A stretch of 12,816 nt of DNA from JAUVHV01 sp964523875 (GTDB taxonomy: Bacteria; Omnitrophota; Gorgyraeia; JABMRG01): assembly GCA_964523875.1 (NCBI GenBank), contig CAZGAS010000037.1, positions 1 to 12,816 of the forward strand. The letters run 5' to 3'. The notes below the pieces were generated by a model that had not been told where the DNA came from, ran no database searches, and saw only the letters and a program-made list of their open reading frames with translations. Position numbers and translations under genes: made by a program. Below are positions 1-6,508 of this stretch, in pieces; within the stretch, counting starts at the first letter, position 1, and every line of letters begins with the position of its first letter.

Positions 1-19
1 ATAAAGATGGTATGGGATT

Positions 20-1027
20 ATGTATAAAGCTTCTACAAAAATATTCTTATATATAACTGTATTAATTTGTCTTTTTTCCATTATATGCCCTGCCTACGCC
101 TCAGAAAATAAACTTAAAAAGGTTTCTTTTATCTCCCAGTGGGTTCCACAGGCCCAGTTTGCCGGTTACTACCTTGCCCACGAGAAAGGCATCTATAAAA
201 AATATGGCCTGGATGTAAAGATTATAAATGGAGGGCCCCATATCTCGCCTTGCGATCTTCTCCGGGATAAAGAAGCGGATTTTATTAATATCGGCCTTAA
301 TACCGCTATTGAGGCGCGGGTAAAGGGTTTAAAACTGGTGAATATCGGACAGATTATGCAAAAGTCAGGCTTGATGCTTGTCGCGAAGAGGTCAAGCGGC
401 ATAGAAAGCATAGAGGATATAAATAATAAAAAGGTAGGGGTATGGACAGGTATATCCCAGACGCAAGCCCTGAGCTTTATAAAGAAATACGGCCTTAAAG
501 TAGATATAGTGCCCCAGACTTATTCTGTAAACCTGTTTTTGCGTGATGGTGTGGATGTTGCGTCGGCTATGTGGTATAACGAATACCACACGATCCTTAA
601 TTCTGGTTATGACGCTGACGAGCTGACCACGTTTTTCTTTAGTGAGCACGACCTCAATTTTCCCGAAGACGGTATTTACACACTGGAAGAGACCTTAAAG
701 AAGAGCCCGGATATTTGTTACGCGTTTGTCAGGGCCTCGATAGAGGGGTGGATATATGCCTTTAGCCATACCGGGCAGGCCTTGGATATTGTGCTACGAT
801 ACGCGAAAGAGGCCAATATCCCGGCAAACAGGATGCACCAGAAGTGGATGTTGGAGCGGATGAGGGACCTGATCTTGGTTGATAATAGCACTGAGATCTC
901 AGGGGTATTGACGAGTGATGATTATTACCGGGTAGCGGAGGAATTAAAGGACGCTGGTATGATAGATACAATTCCTTTGTTTGATACTTTTTACAAAAAA
1001 AGCAATACTGATTATGATAAAAAATAG
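20..1027 (+). CDS. Exported ABC-type substrate-binding protein, SsuA/THI5 (NMT1-like) family
   Basis: This is a 335-residue periplasmic binding protein. Residues 1-27 form a signal peptide: K3 and K7 in the n-region, a hydrophobic stretch over 8-22, and a likely cut after AYA (25-27). There is no lipobox cysteine, so it should be soluble rather than a lipoprotein. The mature part opens with the THI5/SsuA hallmark QWVPQAQFAGYYLAHEKGIY (40-59). Later come NIGLNTAIEA (90-99), KKVGVWTG (137-144) and the family motif AMWYNEYH (183-190). Family members bind pyrimidine or thiamine precursors, sulfonates or nitrate-like ligands; the ligand cannot be read from sequence. The ATG is chosen because an in-frame stop (2-4) lies just upstream; the ribosome site is weak. 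The gene overlaps the following sensor phosphatase by 14 bases, and no transporter permease or ATPase follows. I infer ligand delivery to that sensor, although a transporter could lie upstream of the window. Confidence 0.88.
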   Translation: MYKASTKIFLYITVLICLFSIICPAYASENKLKKVSFISQWVPQAQFAGYYLAHEKGIYKKYGLDVKIINGGPHISPCDLLRDKEADFINIGLNTAIEARVKGLKLVNIGQIMQKSGLMLVAKRSSGIESIEDINNKKVGVWTGISQTQALSFIKKYGLKVDIVPQTYSVNLFLRDGVDVASAMWYNEYHTILNSGYDADELTTFFFSEHDLNFPEDGIYTLEETLKKSPDICYAFVRASIEGWIYAFSHTGQALDIVLRYAKEANIPANRMHQKWMLERMRDLILVDNSTEISGVLTSDDYYRVAEELKDAGMIDTIPLFDTFYKKSNTDYDKK

Positions 1028-3386
1028 AGGAATAACCTTTAAGCTGATCTTTTTTATTCTCAGCAGCTGCACGCTTATCTTCGCGGTTGTCTTTGGGTAC
1101 AATTATTTAGTCTCCCGCCAGATTATTATTCAGAATATTGAGGAAAACGCCAAGAACCTGACTCTTCTTACGGTAAATAAGATAGAGACCATCCTGCGCC
1201 CGATAGAAAAAATTCCACAGAGCCTGGCCTTCCTGGCTGAACAGACTCTCTGCGAAAAAGAAGACATACTCAGCGTCCTGCGTTCTTTAGTAGCAAATAA
1301 CCCTGAGATATATGGCTCAACGATTGCCTTCGAGCCGCATGCCTTCGCGAAAGACTCCCTGTATTTCGCGCCTTATTTTTATAAAAATAAGAACAAGCTA
1401 GAGTTTACCTATTTAGGAGGTGAAGCTTACCAGTATTTTTACTGGGACTGGTATCAGATACCTAAAGAACTTGGTATCCCGGTATGGAGCGAACCATACT
1501 ATGATGAAGGCGGCGGCAATATCATAATGTCAACCTATTCAGTCCCTTTTTACAAGGAGATAGAGGGTAAAAGAAGATTTATGGGGGTCGTAACCGCCGA
1601 TGTCTCCTTATCCTGGCTCCAGGATATTGTTTCTTCAATTAGAATAGGTGATACTGGTTACGGATTCTTAATCTCCAATAATGGCAGGATAGTTACTCAT
1701 CCGCGTAAGAACCTTATTATGCATGAGACAATATTCAGCGTGGCCGAGGCCCGGGATGATAGTCAGCTGCGCCAGATAGGCAAGGATATGATAAGTGGAA
1801 AATCAGGGTTTATTCCATCTCAGAGCCTTGTCACCGGAAAAAGCTGCTGGATGGCATATAAGCCTATACCTTCCACTGCCTGGTCATTAGGCGTACTCTT
1901 TCCGCGCAATGAGTTAATGGCTGACATAACAAGGCTTAATTGGGTCGCGTTTGCCTTGGGGCTGCTGGGGTTTTTAGTTCTCCTGGTAGTTATTGTGTTA
2001 ATCTCAGGTACGATTACCCGTCCTCTAAGGAGCCTGTTTTTGGCCACTAAAGATATCGCTAAAGGGAACTTGAATTTTAACCTGCCTATTATTAAATCCG
2101 GGGATGAGGTGGGAAGGCTCGCTAATTCTTTTGTTTATATGAAGGATGCCTTGAAAGAATATATAAAAGACCTTAAAGAGACTACAGCGGTTAAGGAGCG
2201 GATGGAGAGTGAGTTAAAGATAGCCCATGATATCCAGATGAGTATCGTGCCAAAGATATTTCCGCCTTTCCCTGACCAACGGGAATTCGATATCTACGCG
2301 CTTTTAGAGCCGGCAAAGGAAGTAGGTGGAGATCTTTATGATTTTTTCTTTCTCGATAAGAAGAGGCTTTGTTTTGTTATTGGTGATGTTTCAGGCAAGG
2401 GTGTTCCCGCGGCGCTCTTTATGGCTGTAGTTAAGACCTTGATTAAAACAGTCGCTCACGAGACAGGCAGCCCTGATAAGATCATGGAGAGAGTCAATAA
2501 AGAGACCTCCAGTGGCAATGATGCCTGCATGTTTGTTACTGTATTTTGCGGCATACTAAATATAGAGACAGGGGAAGTCTCTTACACTAACGCGGGCCAT
2601 AATCCACCCTTGATAATCCATGGCAAAGACAGGCTGGATTTTCTTGGGCTCGCAAAAAATACCGCTATAGGTATTAATGAAGACACGGCCTTTAAGAAGG
2701 AAGAGGTTGTTTTGCGTCCAGGCGATGCTATCTACATGTATACTGATGGGGTGACTGAGGCGTTTAATAAGAATAGAGAGCTTTTTTCAGAAGAGAGGCT
2801 TAAGCGGGAGGTATCGCTTTGCATGAGGAATTCTGCCCGGGAGTTGGCTGAAAAAACCCTTAATGTAATCAGGGATTTTTCTAAAGGTGTGCCGCAGTCA
2901 GATGATATCACCATTATGGTTCTTAAATATTTCAGTCAGGATAAAGAAGCGAGCGATGCCTTGGGCAGAAAAACCGTAATCATAAAGAATGATATACATG
3001 AGCTTAAAACCTTACGCTCGCTTGTCTCTGATTTTGTCAGAGACAACCATTTATCTAAAACAATTATCAATGATGTAAATCTAGTATTAGAGGAGATTGT
3101 TTCTAATATCATTTTTTACGGTTATAAAGACGCGCAAGGGCATAGCATAACTATCAATTTTGACTTAGAGGAAGATGAGTTGATTTTGCGGATAACTGAT
3201 GATGCGCGGGCCTTTAATCCACTACAAGCACCGGAACCAGATATTAATAAGCCTATTGAAGAGAGGAAGATAGGGGGGTTAGGCATATACCTGACCCGCA
3301 AATTTACAGATAATATAGAGTATAAGAGGGTGAACAAAGAGAATGTCCTGACACTTAAAAAGATAATAAAAAAGACTAAAGAGTAG
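1014..3386 (+). CDS. Membrane sensor: Cache-HAMP-PP2C (SpoIIE/RsbU) phosphatase fused to RsbW-like ATPase domain
   Basis: This 790-residue protein has a membrane helix at about 11-32, an extracytoplasmic double-Cache-type sensor at about 34-304, a second helix at about 311-332, HAMP at 333-385 and a linker helix with an RsbU-like AHDIQMSIVPKIFPP stretch (404-418). The PP2C domain (about 424-639) keeps its metal residues: EVGGD (436-440), GDVSGKG (457-463), YTDGVTEA (576-583) and SDD (629-631). A GHKL ATPase domain (about 653-779) keeps the N-box EEIVSNII (693-700), a DDARAFNP motif (729-736) and GGLGIYL (754-760). In the family, PP2C dephosphorylates a STAS anti-anti-sigma protein while the RsbW-type domain phosphorylates or binds its partner; no STAS or sigma gene is in view. 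An in-frame TTG at 981 is possible, but ATG 1014 puts the first helix at the N-terminus and gives a short overlap with the upstream gene, so I prefer it. No terminator is visible after the stop. Confidence 0.92.
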   Translation: MIKNRGITFKLIFFILSSCTLIFAVVFGYNYLVSRQIIIQNIEENAKNLTLLTVNKIETILRPIEKIPQSLAFLAEQTLCEKEDILSVLRSLVANNPEIYGSTIAFEPHAFAKDSLYFAPYFYKNKNKLEFTYLGGEAYQYFYWDWYQIPKELGIPVWSEPYYDEGGGNIIMSTYSVPFYKEIEGKRRFMGVVTADVSLSWLQDIVSSIRIGDTGYGFLISNNGRIVTHPRKNLIMHETIFSVAEARDDSQLRQIGKDMISGKSGFIPSQSLVTGKSCWMAYKPIPSTAWSLGVLFPRNELMADITRLNWVAFALGLLGFLVLLVVIVLISGTITRPLRSLFLATKDIAKGNLNFNLPIIKSGDEVGRLANSFVYMKDALKEYIKDLKETTAVKERMESELKIAHDIQMSIVPKIFPPFPDQREFDIYALLEPAKEVGGDLYDFFFLDKKRLCFVIGDVSGKGVPAALFMAVVKTLIKTVAHETGSPDKIMERVNKETSSGNDACMFVTVFCGILNIETGEVSYTNAGHNPPLIIHGKDRLDFLGLAKNTAIGINEDTAFKKEEVVLRPGDAIYMYTDGVTEAFNKNRELFSEERLKREVSLCMRNSARELAEKTLNVIRDFSKGVPQSDDITIMVLKYFSQDKEASDALGRKTVIIKNDIHELKTLRSLVSDFVRDNHLSKTIINDVNLVLEEIVSNIIFYGYKDAQGHSITINFDLEEDELILRITDDARAFNPLQAPEPDINKPIEERKIGGLGIYLTRKFTDNIEYKRVNKENVLTLKKIIKKTKE

Positions 3387-3463
3387 GATTCGAAGTACTC
3401 TTCCCTGCAAGACTGATAGTTCCTTTCTTTTTATCAAATTGCGATATTACATAATAATATAGG

Positions 3464-3481
3464 TTATAAGTTTTATAAGTT
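3464..3481 (+). repeat. Tandem 9-base repeat upstream of the promoter
   Basis: The unit TTATAAGTT occurs twice back to back (3464-3472 and 3473-3481) and ends six bases before the -35 box. It is AT-rich, so it could be an UP-like element, a paired regulator half-site, or chance in an AT-rich spacer. The repeat itself is exact; any function is inference. Confidence 0.4.
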
Positions 3482-3486
3482 TTTTG

Positions 3487-3515
3487 TTGACAATATAAAC
3501 AATTTTTGGTAAAAT
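3487..3515 (+). promoter_or_regulatory. Sigma70-type promoter for the 916-residue GlpX-like gene
   Basis: A perfect -35 box TTGACA (3487-3492) is separated by exactly 17 bases from the -10 box TAAAAT (3510-3515, five of six consensus bases). Transcription would start near 3522, giving a leader of about 86 bases. The surrounding AT-rich DNA fits a strong housekeeping promoter. It marks the 916-residue gene as a transcription unit separate from the sensor pair upstream. Confidence 0.75.
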
Positions 3516-3532
3516 CTTTTATATACTTTTTA

Positions 3533-3551
3533 AAATGTTAAAATAACATTT
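3533..3551 (+). promoter_or_regulatory. Perfect inverted repeat in the leader; candidate operator or hairpin
   Basis: AAATGTTA (3533-3540) and TAACATTT (3544-3551) are exact reverse complements around a 3-base AAA centre. The site begins about 11 bases after the predicted transcription start, a place where a bound repressor would block RNA polymerase. As RNA it would be only a weak AT-rich hairpin, so a protein operator is the likelier reading. No regulator gene is adjacent, and the binding protein is unknown. Confidence 0.45.
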
Positions 3552-3594
3552 AGGTAATACAAACTTTCCGCGTTATTTTTAGATCGCAAAAAAC

Positions 3595-3601
3595 AAGGGG
3601 G
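3595..3601 (+). promoter_or_regulatory. Strong Shine-Dalgarno of the GlpX-like gene
   Basis: AAGGGGG lies six bases upstream of ATG 3608. It is the clearest ribosome-binding site in the window and settles that start; most other starts here rely on coupling to the preceding gene. Confidence 0.75.
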
Positions 3602-3607
3602 CACGCC

Positions 3608-6358
3608 ATGGCAAGATGGGTAAATAAACTTATATCAATCTTAATTGTGCTGGCTTTTATATCTACCAGCACAAACCTAAACTATATATCTTCAAATTAT
3701 ATAAGCAATGATAAAGACGCGCTTAGAAGCATGTCCGCGAATAAAGTCGTGGTCAAGGATCTGCAGCAGTCGTTTATTACTTCACCTGCACCAGCAGAAA
3801 CAGACGTATTTTTAGGTGCGTCTTCTAAGGCATCCTCTGCGGGGCAAGAGATAGAAAAATTAAAGCATGATGCGGTATTTAATTTGAGACAGATGTTTGC
3901 AGAAAAAGGTTTTAGCGCGCCTGAGATTGAAAGATTTATACAAAGAGCTCTGAAGGTTCTGGAAAAACCAGAACCAGTTAGTTTAGATGAAGCGCCTTTT
4001 ACAAAGAGCGGAAATTATAAAGTAGGTTTTGAGCCTACAGTTCCCATCTTGCCTGACATTACTACCAAGACTACAGGACTGACAGCTGTGGTCTTAACAA
4101 AAGAGGGATTACGTGGCAAGGCACTAGGATTAGATAAAGGCATCCCTGCTGAGAAGAAACAGATATCTCAGATAAAAGACCAATCTGATGGAAGAGCCAA
4201 GGGGGTATTCGAATATGTGGTAGAAGAGGAGAATGCTATCTTAATGGTTACAGTAAGCGAAGGTTTTGGTAGAGATGGCGTTGAAGAGAGTTTCAAGGCG
4301 AATGATGTTATTGTGCCAAATGCTCTTTTAGGAGAAACTGTTGGCATACGTGATGCCACGGATAAAGAAAGTTCTTACACATCAACAGATGGAGAAGTCT
4401 ATGAGATAGCGGATGCCATAATAGATGTTATAGAAGGGACAAACCCGTTTGTAACAAATGTTGATGGCAAAACTCTGAGTGAACTGGGAGATGATGAATC
4501 AGGGGGTACTAGTATAATGGTAAAAGGCCCTGGAGTGAGATCTCTTGGTAATTGTCCCGATGTATACGCGGACGGAATATTTACAACTGTACCAGCTGGC
4601 ATGAAAGAGCTTTTTGTTAAGAATCCTTTAGATCCAGAAGAGACTGCAAAGAATCCCTATGTGATCGAATATTATCTGTTAAGGATTGCTATGGCAAATA
4701 ACATAACAATAGATGATCTCGAGGTTGTTATGATGGAGAGGAAAAGAGAAGAGGAGCGTCTTGCTGTTTTAAGAGAGATACAAAAAAAGCATAATGGTCT
4801 TGTTATTACAACAATAACAGACGGAACAGTTGCTCAGACGCTTGTTGCTACTTTCGGCAGAAAAGAAGGCAAACATAAAGTTTTTATGTCAGTTGGAGGT
4901 TCACCAGAGACATTCTTCAATCTTGCAGTTGCAGGTGGTATCTATATGGATACGGCAATAGCAAGTGTAAGGGTATATAGCAAGGGTATTAATAAAATCT
5001 CTGATGCAAAAGGTGCTGAAGACGCAGCAGACTTAAATAGAAGATATGCCTTTAGCGCAGAGGAGATAGCCAATATGGAGAGCTTAAGGCCGGATGATGC
5101 AGCTGAAATATTAACAGGTCAGAAACTTTTCACGCAGGAAGATGTAAAAGGTGATGTAGTAGGAAGCGTCTCTTTTATTACCAACAATGGTGTTTATAAT
5201 GTGGAAGGAGTAACCGTATCTCAGGATAAAGGATTTTATACAGAGACTACTCTTCGGTTTGCTCAGGCAGAGAATCGGCCGTATGTATGGTTTGAAAAAA
5301 ATGATTATGCTGATTTTTGGTATGATAATTCAAGCAGTAAGGTTTTGCCGGAACCGGAAAGTATTAGTACAATTTTAAGCAGTTTAAATTTAGAACTTAT
5401 GACAGTAACCTCAGGTACGCAGGCACAGCAGGAGCAGAATATAACAAAACAGCTTGTTGAGTTAAAAAATATACTGTTAAAGTATAAGCATGCCAGGCAG
5501 GAACTTAATCAGCCGATTGTAAAATCCTCCTCCTCAGGCGGCACCGTATTCGAGACGAGTATGAACAAGCTTGACAATACTATTGATTCACTATTAAGCA
5601 CAGATCAAAGCGAGTTTACCCTTGAAGCGATGCAAGCCTTTAAGAGCAGGGTTAAATCTCTGGTTAAAGCTCTTAAAGGACTGAACTCAAAAGACATAAT
5701 CGCAGATGATATCTTAGCTAGGCAGGATAGTCTAAAGAGGGCAGAGCAGATCTTAGGCGTAATGCAGATGCCTCTCGATTTAGCAGGCTTGATAGCAGAA
5801 GATGCAGCAATCAAAGGTGTTATGACCAAGGTTTCACAGTCTAAGATAGGTGGTATAGTGATAGATGATAACGCGATGGACATAGGCTGGGAACAGAAAA
5901 GAGTACTATTGTCATTATATGGCAAGGCTAGCCCTGTCCGTGCGAAACTTGAGGAAAAGCTCAAGGTCAAGATAATATTACATAGCCAGTACGCAGAAGC
6001 AGATAAGATGGCTAATATGATAGCTATTTCTAACAGAGAGCTCTTAGGTCCCCTAAAAAGTATAATGAGAATAGAGATAGATATGAAAAACCATTCTGAC
6101 AATATCATACTTATAGGCCCTAATCTTGTTCTTGCTCAACAGTTGCTACTTTATAATGTCGATAGAACAAATGAGACTATGTTAGGGGTATCAAAGATAT
6201 ATCAGATGATAGCCAAGCGGCCTTTGCCGATTGCTACAATGCAGTTCTTTATAAGAACAGGGGTATTTAAATTGGAGCTACCACCTGCGGTACCTGTTGA
6301 TAAGAATTACTATGCTGAGTTTGAAAGGATAAGCGCTTATACATTAGTAGCAGCGTAA
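3608..6358 (+). CDS. Large protein with export-like N-terminus and divergent class II fructose-1,6-bisphosphatase (GlpX) domain
   Basis: This 916-residue protein starts with a signal-peptide or anchor-like segment (R3, K7, hydrophobic 8-19) and a low-complexity stretch to about 80. Residues about 186-556 follow the GlpX order. Against E. coli GlpX as I remember it, KDQSDG (190-195) fits KNTADG, VSEG (216-219) fits IGEG, DVIEGTNP (273-280) fits DPIEGT, LEVVMMERKREEERL (371-385) fits the TILAKPRH region, ITDGTVA (403-409) fits PDGDVA and GGSPE (430-434) fits GGAPE. FTQEDVKGDVVGSVSF (508-523) fits the GlpX C-terminal lobe. Metal ligands D194, E218, D273, E276 and E434 seem kept. The GEGEIDE motif is reduced and followed by an insertion. 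GlpX hydrolyses fructose-1,6-bisphosphate or sedoheptulose-1,7-bisphosphate; the substrate here is unknown. Residues about 585-740 look helical; about 745-916 I do not recognise. Family members are about 320-340 residues, so this is nearly three times longer. It has its own promoter and terminator. Confidence 0.75.
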   Translation: MARWVNKLISILIVLAFISTSTNLNYISSNYISNDKDALRSMSANKVVVKDLQQSFITSPAPAETDVFLGASSKASSAGQEIEKLKHDAVFNLRQMFAEKGFSAPEIERFIQRALKVLEKPEPVSLDEAPFTKSGNYKVGFEPTVPILPDITTKTTGLTAVVLTKEGLRGKALGLDKGIPAEKKQISQIKDQSDGRAKGVFEYVVEEENAILMVTVSEGFGRDGVEESFKANDVIVPNALLGETVGIRDATDKESSYTSTDGEVYEIADAIIDVIEGTNPFVTNVDGKTLSELGDDESGGTSIMVKGPGVRSLGNCPDVYADGIFTTVPAGMKELFVKNPLDPEETAKNPYVIEYYLLRIAMANNITIDDLEVVMMERKREEERLAVLREIQKKHNGLVITTITDGTVAQTLVATFGRKEGKHKVFMSVGGSPETFFNLAVAGGIYMDTAIASVRVYSKGINKISDAKGAEDAADLNRRYAFSAEEIANMESLRPDDAAEILTGQKLFTQEDVKGDVVGSVSFITNNGVYNVEGVTVSQDKGFYTETTLRFAQAENRPYVWFEKNDYADFWYDNSSSKVLPEPESISTILSSLNLELMTVTSGTQAQQEQNITKQLVELKNILLKYKHARQELNQPIVKSSSSGGTVFETSMNKLDNTIDSLLSTDQSEFTLEAMQAFKSRVKSLVKALKGLNSKDIIADDILARQDSLKRAEQILGVMQMPLDLAGLIAEDAAIKGVMTKVSQSKIGGIVIDDNAMDIGWEQKRVLLSLYGKASPVRAKLEEKLKVKIILHSQYAEADKMANMIAISNRELLGPLKSIMRIEIDMKNHSDNIILIGPNLVLAQQLLLYNVDRTNETMLGVSKIYQMIAKRPLPIATMQFFIRTGVFKLELPPAVPVDKNYYAEFERISAYTLVAA

Positions 6359-6387
6359 CCTCGTTCACATAACAAAAAAAACAGCTT

Positions 6388-6426
6388 AAAAGGGGACGGC
6401 CCTAAATAGGACCGTTCCCTTTTTTT
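6388..6426 (+). terminator. Intrinsic terminator after the GlpX-like gene, possibly bidirectional
   Basis: The left arm (6388-6399, AAAAGGGGACGG) pairs with the right arm (6412-6423) with one G-T wobble. After one C/A mismatch the stem continues with CCT/AGG around an AAAT loop (6404-6407). The right arm runs into seven T residues (6420-6426). The left arm begins with four A residues, so the same hairpin could also stop transcription from the other direction. The GGGGACGG core resembles REP-like palindromes found in many environmental genomes; that link is from memory. Confidence 0.88.
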
Positions 6427-6447
6427 GCTTTAGGAGTTATCAGTTTG

Positions 6448-6456
6448 TGGTATAAT
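6448..6456 (+). promoter_or_regulatory. Extended -10 promoter of the polysaccharide operon
   Basis: TGG followed by a perfect TATAAT box (6451-6456) forms an extended -10 element just after the terminator. No good -35 box lies at 16-18 bases (CTTTAG-like sequence only), which fits a TGn-dependent promoter. Transcription would start near 6463, leaving a leader of about 45 bases before the TPR gene. Confidence 0.6.
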
Positions 6457-6508
6457 AAATAAAACACTTATGTAAAGTCTATTAAATAACCTATTATTGG
6501 CAGTACAC

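Noticed and set aside
981..1013. In-frame TTG extension of the sensor phosphatase start
   Set aside because: It would lengthen the overlap with the binding-protein gene to 47 bases and add 11 residues before the membrane helix. ATG 1014 gives a normal N-terminus and a short coupling overlap.
3381..3435. Possible terminator after the sensor phosphatase (GAGTA/TACTC pairing, then a T-rich stretch)
   Set aside because: The stem is only five pairs with a 10-base loop, and the T-rich stretch starts about 20 bases later and is interrupted, so it is not a convincing intrinsic terminator.
5605..6108. Open antisense frame of 167 codons within the GlpX-like gene
   Set aside because: It lies wholly inside a well-supported gene on the other strand. 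I saw no promoter or ribosome site for it, and its translation (rich in Ser, Ile and Leu) looks like a mirror of the sense codons.
6485..6498. Small AATAA/TTATT hairpin at the alternative TTG start of the TPR gene
   Set aside because: It is five A-T pairs only and too weak to form stably; expected by chance in AT-rich leader sequence.
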